From CAYRVX01 sp964642165 (GTDB lineage: Bacteria > Planctomycetota > Phycisphaerae > SM23-33), in NCBI GenBank assembly GCA_964642165.1, contig CAZXOC010000043.1, positions 1 through 34,888 on the forward strand: 34,888 nucleotides of DNA, given 5' to 3'. The notes below the pieces were generated by a model. That model was not told where the DNA came from. It saw nothing but the letters and a program-made list of their open reading frames with translations, and searched no databases. The position numbers were made by a program, and so were the translations under genes. Shown here one piece after another: positions 1 through 9,438 of this stretch (positions within the stretch are counted from its first letter, which is position 1; every line of letters starts with the position of its first letter).

Positions 1-3000
1 GCCGTCGCCGTCGGTGTGGCCGTACCAGCCGTCCCCGTAGTCGAAGTTGTGGATGATGCCGCCGACGGGCGCGTCGAGGCGAATCCCCTCCCCGCTGTTG
101 CGCAGTCGCCCGGTGTACTCGCCGGCGATCACGGCCGTGCCCGTGCCGTAGCGATGCTCGAAGGCCTGCCGGTCCGCCACGGCGACGACGTACTGCCCCG
201 GCGCGATGGACAGCTCCGGGAAGGTGAGCTCGACGCCGTTGCCGAAGCGAAGGCCCCCGAGGGGCAGCGCCTGCTCGCCGGTGTTGGTGATCTCGACGAA
301 CTCGAAGTCGTTGTTGTCGGCGAAGCCCGCGGCGATCTCCGCCGGCGTCGGGGCGGCGGGGTTGTACATGATCTCCGTGAGGCGAATGGAGGGGGCGAGG
401 TCGACGTGGAACGTGGCCTCGCTGAGGGCGCTCCAGGTGCCGCCGGAATAGACGCGGGCCTTGACGTGCGCGCCATGCTCGAGCGTGACCGCCCCGCCGT
501 ACACCAGTGCGTCGCCGGAGACGGCACCGTACAGCTCGCGCGGGTCCGTGCCGTCGAGCGTGTAGTAGATCGTCCCGGCCGGGGCGGTCAGCGTCAGCGC
601 GTCGCCCGGCAGGAAGGTCCCGCCGTGCTGACTGGAGCCGTTGATGCGGAAGGTCGGGGCGTCGACGTTCGGATACAGGCCGGCGTTGCGGAGCTGCTGG
701 AGGACGATGCCCGTGCGCTGGGGCAGGTAGGTGTTGAGGATCCAGTCGCGCTGGCTCTGCCAGTCCTCCAGGTCGAACGGCGTGGCGCTGACGACGTCGC
801 CCCAGCGCGCCGACTCGGTCACGACGGCCTGTTCGATCCCATCGGCCAGCGACTGGTACAGCGCGAGGGTGTACTCCGGGGTCAGCGCCCCGCCGTGGAA
901 CATGTGCTTCTGGACGTGGTCGGCGAAGCGCATCTGGAACTCGGCGTTGTCGCGCAGGGTCCGGTACGGGTTGAGCAGATACGCCCCGGTCGTCGTGTCG
1001 CCCACGGCGTTGTCGGTCAGCCCCGAGTGCATCCCCACGATCCACTCGGCGTCCCACGAGTAGGCCTTCCAGCCGGTGCTGTCCGCCCCGCGCAGCCGCC
1101 CCGCGTACCAGTTGTGGCTGATGTAGTCGTTGTTGCCCGCCCAGAAGTTCAGCAGGAGGTAGTTGATGTAGTTGTCGATGTCGAGCAGGTCCTCGTAGAC
1201 CGGGTTGTTCGTCCCGTCGAGGTTGTTGCCCTGGACCTGCTGGTAAGCCTCGTTGCCGCTGAGCCCGGCGTTGGCCATCGCGATGAGGGCGTCCCAGGCG
1301 GCCCGGCTGCTCTCGCCGGTGGGCTGGTTGGAGTTGATGCCGTCCCAGTTCTCCTTCTCGTCGCCGAAGTAGCTGGCGGAGAAGGAGGTGTCCGGGCGCT
1401 CGCACGGGTTGTACAGCCCCCAGTACAGGCCGTTGACGTAGAGGTGGACGAAGTTGCCGTGGCGGCCGGGATCGCCCATGGCGTTCTGCAGTCGGCCGGC
1501 GAACTCGTCGCGGATGAATTGGGTGGCCGCCCCGCCCCAGACCCACGCGTCGTTGAAGTTCGAGCGGAGGATGATGGTGTCGAAGTCCTCCACCGCACCG
1601 CTGCCGAACAGCGGGTAGCTGAGCTTCGTGGGCCCGTAGTCGTCCTTGAAGAGCAAGCGGAACGTGTGCTTCTTGTAACGGGGCTGGCGCCCCACGCCGC
1701 CGTAGATGCGGACGCCCGCGTTGAGCTGGAACTCGTCCTCCAGGGACCCGCCGAAGTACTCCAGCGACCCGGCGCGCTCCCACCCGTCCACCGTCGGGTT
1801 CGAGTAGATGCCCGTGTTGCGGTCGAACAGGTCGTCGGCGTCCATCACGATGGACATCGTCGGCAGCGACAGCAGCGCGTCGCGCAGCCCGTCCGCGTAG
1901 GCCGCGTCGTAGATGATGTCCGGGTCCATCTCGTAGTCGGCGGGCTCGTCCCTCCAGGAGGTCGGGAAGCCCTCCGGATCGCCCGGCTGCTCGATCACGT
2001 CGTCCAGGAAGATGTAGGTCTGCGTGTCGACGTCGCTGGGCTCGTAGCCCTCCTTGAACGCCGCGGCCCGGAGGATGGAGGTCGTCGTGATGCTGATCGG
2101 GGCGGAGTACAGGACGCCCTGGGTGGGGCTCGGGGCCGAGCCGTCCAGCGTGTAGTAGATCGCCGCGTCCGGCGTGTCGGTGGTGATCTCGACGGGGAAC
2201 GGCTCGTCGTAGAAGCCGCGGTCCACGCTGAACTTCGTGTCCTCCACGCGGTACCAGTACTCCTCGACGTTCGTCTCGCCCGGCGAGGGGATCGCGAAGT
2301 AGTGCTCCCCGAGGCCCAGCGTCTCGATCTGCGTCAACTCGGGCAGCAGCAGGAAGTCCGCGTCGTCCGCCGCGTGGTTCAGGCCGTGGACCGCCAGGAC
2401 GTTCCCGCCGGAGTTCAGCAGCCCGACGTGGGCCGAAACGTCCACGTTCTCCCAGACCGTGGCCTGGGCGTCCGTCCGCTCGGCCGTGGCCGCCGAGTTC
2501 CACTGCGGACCGGCCGGGGCGTTCTGCGAGGCGATCCGGGTGCCGTTGAGGTACGCGACGTACCCGTCGTCGTACTTCATCTTCAGCGTGAGGGACTGGA
2601 ACGCCATGGGGTCGTCGACGGGGAAGGGGATGCGAGCGTACAGCGAGGGGTTGACCCCGTTCATGTCGTCCTTCACGTCGGTCTCGATCAGGCCGGCCAG
2701 GGCCGCCCCGCCCCCGCCGCCGCCGATGGGCTCGCTGACGACGGCCAGGCCTCCGCTGGCCGTGTCGCCAACGAGGCGGAAGCTGCTGTTGAAGGCGGCG
2801 TGGGCGCCCTGGGCGGCAAACAGCTCCAGCTCGGACCCGCCGCCCCGCTCGTAGAAGACCAGCGTCAGCTCGTACTGGCCGGCGGCAAGGCTGAACGTGG
2901 CGAACGTATCGGCCGGGCCGCGCGGGTCCGGGTACTCCATGTGATTCGACCCGACGTCCAAGCCGAACCCGTCGTCGCTGTTGACGCCGAAGGTCCAGTC

Positions 3001-3852
3001 CCCGGAGGCGGGGATGGTCACGACGGCGGTTGCCCGGACGACGTAGTCGTCCGCGTCCGTGCCGACGCTCAGGCCCGGGAACGTGTTGTTGCTCGTGAAG
3101 TGCCCCTCGCCGCCGGTGTTGAAGTAGTTCAGGACGGCGGCGTTCTCGCTCTGGACCCAACTGTGGTAGGCGGGGTTGGCGACCACGGTGTAGGCGGTGG
3201 ACAGCGTCCCCACCGCCGTGTTGGACTTGTAGTTCCAGACGGCAAAGCCGGGCGCGAAGTTGGCGTAGCCGAGGCCCGTCTCGGCCGGGTACGTCCAGGA
3301 GCCGTCGTCGAAGCCCACCTGCGTCCACTGGAGCTCGTCGCCGCTGTCGGCGGGGACCTGGTACGCGGCCGGGTCGCCCGCGCTGACCAGCTTGGTCTCC
3401 TCGACGTCCTGGGCAATGCCGTAGGAGATGTTGCTGGCCTGCTCGGGGTACTCGTCGTACTCGTGGACGACCACCCCGCCCGCGTCCAGCAGCCCCAGGT
3501 ACTCGCCGCTGCCCTTGAGGGAGAAGTTGGTGTGCAGCTCGCCGGCGGGGTCGCGGCGATCCTTCCCGGACGCGAAGATGATGCGGTACTCGCCGGGCCC
3601 CAGCGACATGCCGGGGAAGATCCACTCATGGCCGCTGTCCCGGAGCTTCCAGCCGGTCAGGTCGACCGCGGCCGTCCCGGGGTTGTGGATCTCCAGCCAG
3701 TCGGAGGACTCGTCGTTCTCGTCGAGCAGCGTCGTGCTGTTGATGGCCATGAACTCGCTGATGATGGGCTGGCCGGACAGCATCAGCCGCGGCTCGAGGC
3801 CCTCCATCGCGGGAACGTCAACGGGTCGTCTGGTGCGGGGACAGCGGTACAT
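1..3852 (-). CDS. CotH-kinase / lamin-tail-domain surface protein, 3' end cut by window edge
   Basis: The frame is open from an ATG at 3852 to the left edge (1284 codons), so the C-terminus is missing. A strong AGGAGG Shine-Dalgarno lies just upstream of the ATG. Residues about 18-26 read LEPRLMLSG, the LEPR-x-LL type motif seen near the N-terminus of many planctomycete exported proteins. Domains in order: a lamin-tail domain (about 26-125, with SDWLEIHNPG), a PA14/jelly-roll-like region (about 250-350), a chitobiase C-terminal-like Ig module (about 545-605, YYTLDGSAPSP), a CotH-kinase-like region (about 645-1000, with RSNFNDAW, GLYWGLYNPCERPD and YSWDAEW), a second chitobiase-like module (about 1065-1127, YYTLDGTDPR), and a second lamin-tail domain ending in YGDGWYGHTDGDG. 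CotH proteins are atypical protein kinases known from spore coats and from secreted planctomycete proteins. The substrate here is unknown. It is probably a surface or extracellular protein. Confidence 0.9.
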   Translation of the reverse strand, partial: MYRCPRTRRPVDVPAMEGLEPRLMLSGQPIISEFMAINSTTLLDENDESSDWLEIHNPGTAAVDLTGWKLRDSGHEWIFPGMSLGPGEYRIIFASGKDRRDPAGELHTNFSLKGSGEYLGLLDAGGVVVHEYDEYPEQASNISYGIAQDVEETKLVSAGDPAAYQVPADSGDELQWTQVGFDDGSWTYPAETGLGYANFAPGFAVWNYKSNTAVGTLSTAYTVVANPAYHSWVQSENAAVLNYFNTGGEGHFTSNNTFPGLSVGTDADDYVVRATAVVTIPASGDWTFGVNSDDGFGLDVGSNHMEYPDPRGPADTFATFSLAAGQYELTLVFYERGGGSELELFAAQGAHAAFNSSFRLVGDTASGGLAVVSEPIGGGGGGAALAGLIETDVKDDMNGVNPSLYARIPFPVDDPMAFQSLTLKMKYDDGYVAYLNGTRIASQNAPAGPQWNSAATAERTDAQATVWENVDVSAHVGLLNSGGNVLAVHGLNHAADDADFLLLPELTQIETLGLGEHYFAIPSPGETNVEEYWYRVEDTKFSVDRGFYDEPFPVEITTDTPDAAIYYTLDGSAPSPTQGVLYSAPISITTTSILRAAAFKEGYEPSDVDTQTYIFLDDVIEQPGDPEGFPTSWRDEPADYEMDPDIIYDAAYADGLRDALLSLPTMSIVMDADDLFDRNTGIYSNPTVDGWERAGSLEYFGGSLEDEFQLNAGVRIYGGVGRQPRYKKHTFRLLFKDDYGPTKLSYPLFGSGAVEDFDTIILRSNFNDAWVWGGAATQFIRDEFAGRLQNAMGDPGRHGNFVHLYVNGLYWGLYNPCERPDTSFSASYFGDEKENWDGINSNQPTGESSRAAWDALIAMANAGLSGNEAYQQVQGNNLDGTNNPVYEDLLDIDNYINYLLLNFWAGNNDYISHNWYAGRLRGADSTGWKAYSWDAEWIVGMHSGLTDNAVGDTTTGAYLLNPYRTLRDNAEFQMRFADHVQKHMFHGGALTPEYTLALYQSLADGIEQAVVTESARWGDVVSATPFDLEDWQSQRDWILNTYLPQRTGIVLQQLRNAGLYPNVDAPTFRINGSSQHGGTFLPGDALTLTAPAGTIYYTLDGTDPRELYGAVSGDALVYGGAVTLEHGAHVKARVYSGGTWSALSEATFHVDLAPSIRLTEIMYNPAAPTPAEIAAGFADNNDFEFVEITNTGEQALPLGGLRFGNGVELTFPELSIAPGQYVVAVADRQAFEHRYGTGTAVIAGEYTGRLRNSGEGIRLDAPVGGIIHNFDYGDGWYGHTDGDG

Positions 3853-3964
3853 GCCTTCCTCCTACTGCACGGCTCGGGGGCGCCGCTCTGATCGGCACCG
3901 ACGGCTCACGGCTCCCTGAGCAGCGGTCCGACAGCACAGCCCTGGCGCCCCACCTCATACGAAG

Positions 3965-3993
3965 ATTGTATCATGATCGCGTTGGCACGCCAA
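3965..3993 (-). promoter_or_regulatory. Candidate promoter for the CotH/lamin-tail gene
   Basis: On the minus strand TTGGCG (3988-3993) is followed, after exactly 17 bases, by TACAAT (3965-3970). This resembles a sigma-70 type -35/-10 pair. It would start transcription near 3958 and leave a leader of about 100 bases before the ATG at 3852. Confidence 0.5.
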
Positions 3994-4040
3994 GCCCGGC
4001 GCGCCGTCGCGGGCGACCACTCGAAGCGGCCGGCCAGACG

Positions 4041-4049
4041 TGGTATGAT
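4041..4049 (+). promoter_or_regulatory. Candidate extended -10 promoter for the vWA gene
   Basis: TGGTATGAT is an extended -10 element (TGn plus TATGAT). The hexamer 17 bases upstream (TCGAAG, 4021-4026) matches the -35 consensus only weakly. It lies about 58 bases before the GTG start at 4107 and is divergent from the CotH promoter. Confidence 0.4.
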
Positions 4050-4106
4050 CTTTGCAGCGGCCTTCTTCGCACAGGCGAAGCGGCAACCGCTGCGCGGGAG
4101 GACACC

Positions 4107-5972
4107 GTGAACAGACGCCCAGCCAGCAAGCGGGACGTGCCGGAACGGATCGGGGCCCGGGCCCGAGGCGGGCTGCTCGTCCTGCTCGCCGCCGTCACCT
4201 GGACCGGTGGCAGGCACGCCCTCGCCGCGGAACCGACGCTCGAGACGCCCCGGCAGCGGGCCCTGAACTTCCTCACCGATCTGCATCGCCGCCACCTCGG
4301 CAGCTCGGACTGGATCGCCCGCGCCGCCGCGGTGATCGGCCTGTCGCGCATGCCGACCGACGCCGCGACGGAGATCCTCCTCCAGCAGGCGCAGACCGAG
4401 ACGCACCCGGTCGGCCGGCTGGTCGCCTGGCAGGCGGTCCTCGCCCGCGCCGGGCGGGTCACCGACGAGCAGTTCCGCGCGTGGGACACGGCCACGTCGG
4501 CGATGGTCCGTAAGGACCTCTTCCACGGCGACCTGCGGATCGGCCTGCTCGAGATGCTCGGCGCCACGCCCGTCACGCCCGAGAAACGCCGCTACTTCCT
4601 GGGCCTGTTCCGGCGGGCCAGCAGCCTCGATTCGTCGGACATCCCCACGCTGATCGCCATGGGCCGGGCCCTGGGGCAATGGCGCGATCCGGAGCTCGTG
4701 GAGTCGCTCCTCCGCTGCATGGGCAGCGCGAACACCGCCATTCGCGCCGAGCTGGTCCTCCAGGCCGCCGGCGTCGAGATGCCCTGGGTCCGCGCGCCGA
4801 GCGCCCAGCGTGTCTACCGCCAGTGGTGGCAGGAGAACAAGGAGACGTTCGCCGCCGCGGCCGCCGCCCCACGGGCCTGGCGCAAGCTGCGCCCGCAGTT
4901 CATCCCCGCCCCGCTCGAGGCGAAGGCCTTCGACCCGCTGGACCCGAAGTGGCGGCGAGAGATGGAGCTCGGGCGCCTGCGCCTGAGCCAGTTCAGCTTC
5001 GCCATCGCCGTGGATTGCAGCCGCTCCATGCGCCCGGAGATCGACCGCCTCAAGCGTGACATGCGGATCATGTTCACGGCCTTCGGTCAGATCGCCCGGG
5101 AGGTCGGCGTGGGCGTGACGCTGTTCTCGCCGGGGGCGATCGTCCGCTACCTGCGGCTGACGGGCGACCCGAAGAGGCTCATGGCCTACGTGGACGCCGC
5201 GGGCATCATGGGTCCGGCCGGCGAGGAGGAATGGGCCGGGGCGCTGGAGCGCACGATCAAGGGCAACCGCTGGCCGGCCCGGGGGAAGTACAGCCGCCGG
5301 GCGATCGTCCTCCTGAGCGACGAGCCGATCACCGACCCGCAGTTCCGCCGGGCGATGCCCCTGGCGCGGGCGAGCGGGAAGGCGGGCTTCCGCATCTACG
5401 GCGTGATGATCCGCAGCCTCCAGCGCGTGCCGAACAACCCCCTGTCGGTGCCCTTCGACCGCACGTCGGGAGGGAGCGTCTTCGCGGAGGACGACACGGC
5501 GCCGTCACCGGCCGGGGCCGGGGGCCGCGCCGGACGCAAGGGCAAGCGCAAGGGCGGGGGCAACGCCCAGAAGCCCGGCCGGAGCTGGGCGTACTACGAC
5601 GACCTGACCAGGGCGACCGGCGGGCGGGCCATCGACGTATACGTGCCGCAGGGCGGCCTGGGGCTGGGCTATCCGCCGGGCATGGCCGCCCCCGCCGCGC
5701 GGAAGCAGCCCGGGAAGAAGAACAGGCCCGGCGGCAAGCAGCAGGTGAAGGTCGACCCGATGGCCATCGCGCCGATCTACCCCGGCGGCGGGCCCACCAG
5801 CCGCATCCTCACACTCGTCCTGACCGACGCGATCAACCCGCTGCACGCCGAGCGGATCGAGCCGCTGGTGAAGATCCTCGTGGCCTACTGCCAGAAGGCC
5901 GCGGCGCGCATCCCCGAGCGCCGGCGCTGGGGCAAGCCCGAGCCCATGGAGCCGAACCGCCAGGTCGACTGA
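4107..5972 (+). CDS. Secreted von Willebrand factor A domain protein with HEAT-like N-terminal half
   Basis: The GTG at 4107 was chosen because GGAGG lies six bases upstream and the protein then begins with a basic segment, a hydrophobic stretch (GGLLVLLAAVTW) and a plausible cleavage near ALAAEP, i.e. a signal peptide. The in-frame ATG at 3966 would lie upstream of the candidate promoter. The product is 621 aa. Residues about 50-260 are helical and repeat-like (AAAVIGLSRMP, LVAWQAVLARAG), suggesting HEAT-type repeats. A vWA domain follows, with the metal-ion-dependent adhesion motif D303-C-S-R-S307 and a second acidic site in LLSDEP (D405). After it comes a Gly/Lys-rich basic linker (about 470-495) and a short C-terminal domain. 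vWA domains bind protein or metal ligands outside the cytoplasm; the partner is not evident. The gene is convergent with the next one, with a gap of only 10 bases. Confidence 0.85.
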   Translation: MNRRPASKRDVPERIGARARGGLLVLLAAVTWTGGRHALAAEPTLETPRQRALNFLTDLHRRHLGSSDWIARAAAVIGLSRMPTDAATEILLQQAQTETHPVGRLVAWQAVLARAGRVTDEQFRAWDTATSAMVRKDLFHGDLRIGLLEMLGATPVTPEKRRYFLGLFRRASSLDSSDIPTLIAMGRALGQWRDPELVESLLRCMGSANTAIRAELVLQAAGVEMPWVRAPSAQRVYRQWWQENKETFAAAAAAPRAWRKLRPQFIPAPLEAKAFDPLDPKWRREMELGRLRLSQFSFAIAVDCSRSMRPEIDRLKRDMRIMFTAFGQIAREVGVGVTLFSPGAIVRYLRLTGDPKRLMAYVDAAGIMGPAGEEEWAGALERTIKGNRWPARGKYSRRAIVLLSDEPITDPQFRRAMPLARASGKAGFRIYGVMIRSLQRVPNNPLSVPFDRTSGGSVFAEDDTAPSPAGAGGRAGRKGKRKGGGNAQKPGRSWAYYDDLTRATGGRAIDVYVPQGGLGLGYPPGMAAPAARKQPGKKNRPGGKQQVKVDPMAIAPIYPGGGPTSRILTLVLTDAINPLHAERIEPLVKILVAYCQKAAARIPERRRWGKPEPMEPNRQVD

Positions 5973-5982
5973 CCCGGCCGCT

Positions 5983-8900
5983 TCACTTCGCTCCCAGGCA
6001 CGAGACCACGCCGTCCGTCCTCGAGACGAACAGGCGCCCGTTGGCGGCGGCCAGTCCGTCCCAGACCGGCGGGGCCGGCAGCTTCCCCTCGGCGAGCTTC
6101 CCACCGTCGCGCGTGGACATCGCCCACACGAGCCCGCCGCCGCGGCGGCCCTCGAAGGCGGGGAAGGACTCGGCCCGGCCCGTCAGCCCCGGCATGCCCG
6201 CCAGGATCACGCGCTCACCCGCCCGCAGCATCGCGCGGGGGCGCATCGCCAGGTCCGCCGACCAGCGGAACGTGCCGACGGCCTTCCGGTTGCTCTTGCG
6301 GAAGTCCGGCAGGGGCTTCTCCTCGGGCGAGAACGGCTGGTTCTCCTCGGCAAACAGCACGTAGCTGCCCCCCTTCGCGCTGCGCCGGACGCCCCAGACG
6401 GTCCGGTCGTCGAAGGTCAACATCAACCCATGGGGCACCGAGAGCCTCCACGGCCACCTCGCCGGATTGCGGACGATCCACGAGTAGGCGACGGGTATGC
6501 GGCTGAAGTCGCTCGTGCCGAGCACCCAGTGCGAGCGGTGCTGCTCGCCGTCGTGCACGAGCCGGCTGGTGGAGAAGAGGTGGCGGCCCTTGGTCGGCTG
6601 GGCGACGCACGCGCGGTCAAAGCGCCTGTGCCGCAAGTAGACGCTCGTGCCGTCGCCCACCAGCACGTCGGTCGTGACGCCGCCGTCCATGGAGAAGGCG
6701 TCGCTCTTGTCGGGCGCGTGGAGGGTCTTGCCGTCCACGGCGTTCTGCGCGAACTTCTCCGCGGGGGCGTCCGAGCTGCCCTCCAGGCCCTTGGGGTGCC
6801 GGCTGCGAACGCCCGACCGGCAGACCACCTTGCCCGTGGCGGGATCGAGCCCGCAGAGGTGGATGCCGCCGTCGAGGTACGACGACCGCCCCGCGGCCAC
6901 GTACGCCACGCCGCCCTCGACCAGCACGCTGCCGTGGACCGGCCAGAGCGACTCGACCCGGTCCCGCGCCACCGTCCAGCGCTCCTCCGGCGCCGCGCGG
7001 AAGCGCCAGGCCACCTCGCCGTCGGATGCGCGCAGGCAATAGACCCACCCGTCGGCACAGCCGAACAGCACCGTCCCTTCATGGATCGTCGGCGGCGAGT
7101 CCACGCGTCCGCCGGCCGCGAACGACCAGCGCGTCGTGCCGTCGCGCGCGTCCAGCGCCACGACGCGAAGCGCGTCGATGGACGACACGACGACCAATCC
7201 CCCCGCGACGACCGGGGCGCTGAGCGTGCCCCCCACCTTGGTCTGCCAGACGCCCCCCAGGCCGGCCGGCGGGGCCGTCGCGGTCGATCCGCTCCGCTGC
7301 GGATCGTGGCGGTAGGTGGGCCAGTCGCCACGTGCGATCGCCGATCCCCGCTGCGCGGTTTCCCCGTAGGCCGGGCCCTTCTCCAGTGCGCTGCCGGCGG
7401 CGGAAGGTACTCGCCGCGAGGGCGATTCGGCCGCCAGCGCCCAGAAGCCGTAGAGCTTGGCCTCCATGTAGCAGCCGCAGGCGTGGGACGGGGCGTAGAT
7501 CAGCCCGTTGCAGGGCAGGATGCCGTACTGGCAGACGCCCCGAATCCAGTTGTTGCGGGAGTGATTCTCGCCGGCGAGGTCCAGGAACTCGATCCCCCGC
7601 TTGCCGGTCATGACGTAGCGGTCGGTGGCCTTCTCCCGGTAGCAGCGATGGTGGTGCCCGGCCGTCCAGAGCTTGCCGAGGGTCGCGTTGCTCCTCTTGA
7701 CCCGGCCGGTGCGCAGGTCGCGCCCCTCGGCGAAGTTCGGCCCGAGCCAGAGGAGCCCCCCGGCCACGAAGACGTCCGACGGCGAGCGGAAGCCCGGCTT
7801 GCAGGGGCAATCCCAGAGGGCTTTGCCGTCCCCGGCGGCCATCGCCGTCAGCCGCCCACTGTCGGCTGAGAGCACCACGCCGTCGTGGACGACCAGCGTG
7901 GCGACGGACCAGCCGAGCCTGCGCGGGGCGCGGCTCCTGCGCTTTTTGCGGGTCCTGCCGGGCTTGGCGGCCTTGCGCGGCGCGGCGGCGGGCGCGGGCT
8001 GCTTCCCCCCGGCCCGGGGCGAACGCCAGGCCTGCTGGCCCGTGTCGCGATTCAGGCACACGACGCCCTGGCCGGCTTGGAAGAAGACGCGCGTGCCGGC
8101 CGCCGCGAGCGTCAGCGGCATGAGGTACGTCCCTTCCGGCTCGGACCACGTCCAGAGCCGCTCGCCGCTGTCGGCCCGGAGGGCGACGATCGACTTGCGG
8201 TTGGGGAACGGGACTTTGGCGGCGCCCTTGGGGCCGATGCCGGCATGCTCGGCCGCCGGCGAGCCCGTCACCACCAGCAGCACGCCGTCATGCAGGACCA
8301 GCTCCTCGGCGTTCTCCGTGCCCTTGTAGGTTCGGACGGTCCGCCCGGTGGCCGCGTCCAGCGCCGAGACCGGGGCGGCCAGACCCAGCGGGGCGTAGAG
8401 GCGGTCCGCCCCGGCCACGAGCGTCCGAGGGAGCTGGACGGGCCCGGCGCGGAACCCGTGGCCGTGCCAGGCCCAGGACGAGATGGCGCGCCGCCACAGC
8501 GTCACGCCGTTGAAGGCATCCCGCGCCACGAGAAGCCAGCGCCCGGGGATCTCCATCGACGCGGCCGTGGTCTCGTCGACGATGGTGAAGAGGCGTCCCG
8601 CCGTCGCGACGACGGCGCTGATGCTGGAGAGCTTGTGGTGGTTGCGGGTCCACAGCGGGCGGGCGAGCCACTGCATGTGCCGCGGCGGCCCGACGCGCGC
8701 ATCGTGGGCGACGGCGTTGCCCCCCGCGTCGTGCAGGTAGTGCGTCCACTCGTCGATGTCGCCCGGGCGGGGCTTGACGGTCTTCGTCCACTGCCCGCCC
8801 GACCGGACGTACGCCACGCCGCCGGGCGCCAGGACACGTCGCACTTCCGCCATGGGCACCGGGCCGAGGTCCTCGCAGACGAGCAGGCGGACGAGGTCGT

Positions 8901-9252
8901 CGATATAGGGCAGGCGGTTGCCCGTCCAACGGGCGACGGTGACGCGGCCGTCGAGCCCCAGCGAGTGGACGTGCCGCCGGGCGGCCTGGACGTTCTTCGC
9001 GTCGGCGTCCAGGCCCTGAACGAGGAAGCTCTCGCCGGCGCGGAGCGCGGCGGTGAGGCGGCCGTCGCCGCAGCCGAGGTGCACGACCAGCCCGCCCTTG
9101 ACCCCGGCGGCCTCGAGGATCTCCCGCGCCGCGGCGTCCGGCGGCGCGGCGGCGGGCGCCGCCCTGCCGGCAAGGCCGAGGCACAACACAACCTGCACGG
9201 AACAGGCGAAGATCGATCTCGCGACGGGCGTCGCTCCTGCTGCTGTCGGCAT
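5983..9252 (-). CDS. Exported class I SAM-methyltransferase-like / PQQ-type beta-propeller fusion
   Basis: The product is 1089 aa, starting at an ATG preceded by GGGAGAGG. The N-terminus has a hydrophobic stretch (IFACSVQVVLCLGLAG) and an Ala-rich cleavage region, so it is probably exported. Residues about 45-155 form a Rossmann methyltransferase-like domain with motif I VVHLGCGDG (56-64), an acidic LDAD after strand 2, and LAPGGVAYVR late in the fold. Residues about 190-1089 are PQQ/BamB-like propeller repeats (DAATGRTVRTYKG, DSGERLWTW, DRDTGQQAW-type, DGEVAWRF). They are interrupted by a Lys/Arg-rich insert near residue 430. A methyltransferase core outside the cytoplasm would lack SAM, so the domain may be non-catalytic or a binding fold. 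PQQ-like propellers often act as scaffolds. The function is unknown. The gene seems to have its own promoter, so it may not belong to the nqr operon upstream. Confidence 0.85.
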   Translation of the reverse strand: MPTAAGATPVARSIFACSVQVVLCLGLAGRAAPAAAPPDAAAREILEAAGVKGGLVVHLGCGDGRLTAALRAGESFLVQGLDADAKNVQAARRHVHSLGLDGRVTVARWTGNRLPYIDDLVRLLVCEDLGPVPMAEVRRVLAPGGVAYVRSGGQWTKTVKPRPGDIDEWTHYLHDAGGNAVAHDARVGPPRHMQWLARPLWTRNHHKLSSISAVVATAGRLFTIVDETTAASMEIPGRWLLVARDAFNGVTLWRRAISSWAWHGHGFRAGPVQLPRTLVAGADRLYAPLGLAAPVSALDAATGRTVRTYKGTENAEELVLHDGVLLVVTGSPAAEHAGIGPKGAAKVPFPNRKSIVALRADSGERLWTWSEPEGTYLMPLTLAAAGTRVFFQAGQGVVCLNRDTGQQAWRSPRAGGKQPAPAAAPRKAAKPGRTRKKRRSRAPRRLGWSVATLVVHDGVVLSADSGRLTAMAAGDGKALWDCPCKPGFRSPSDVFVAGGLLWLGPNFAEGRDLRTGRVKRSNATLGKLWTAGHHHRCYREKATDRYVMTGKRGIEFLDLAGENHSRNNWIRGVCQYGILPCNGLIYAPSHACGCYMEAKLYGFWALAAESPSRRVPSAAGSALEKGPAYGETAQRGSAIARGDWPTYRHDPQRSGSTATAPPAGLGGVWQTKVGGTLSAPVVAGGLVVVSSIDALRVVALDARDGTTRWSFAAGGRVDSPPTIHEGTVLFGCADGWVYCLRASDGEVAWRFRAAPEERWTVARDRVESLWPVHGSVLVEGGVAYVAAGRSSYLDGGIHLCGLDPATGKVVCRSGVRSRHPKGLEGSSDAPAEKFAQNAVDGKTLHAPDKSDAFSMDGGVTTDVLVGDGTSVYLRHRRFDRACVAQPTKGRHLFSTSRLVHDGEQHRSHWVLGTSDFSRIPVAYSWIVRNPARWPWRLSVPHGLMLTFDDRTVWGVRRSAKGGSYVLFAEENQPFSPEEKPLPDFRKSNRKAVGTFRWSADLAMRPRAMLRAGERVILAGMPGLTGRAESFPAFEGRRGGGLVWAMSTRDGGKLAEGKLPAPPVWDGLAAANGRLFVSRTDGVVSCLGAK

Positions 9253-9350
9253 GCTGCCTCTCCCTTCGCTCCCGCGGAGCTGCGCCGCCTGGACCGGCCG
9301 CGGCGCGTGGCACGGACTCTCTCAGCGCCTCCCGCGAGGCGCCCGGAGAT

Positions 9351-9379
9351 ACGATACCCGGTGCGGGCCCATCGGCCAA
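9351..9379 (-). promoter_or_regulatory. Candidate promoter for the methyltransferase/propeller gene
   Basis: On the minus strand TTGGCC (9374-9379), a 17-base spacer, then TATCGT (9351-9356). The match to -35/-10 consensus is moderate. It lies in the 186-base gap between the second NqrC-like gene and the ATG at 9252. Confidence 0.4.
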
Positions 9380-9438
9380 CTCCCTCTCCCCCGGCCGCGT
9401 ATCCCCCGAGCGTTTGGCGCGGCGACAGGCCGCGGGGC

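Noticed and set aside
16..3891. 1291-codon open frame on the plus strand
   Set aside because: It is antisense to the CotH gene and its translation is Val/Arg/Asp-rich without domains. Long antisense frames are expected in DNA this GC-rich.
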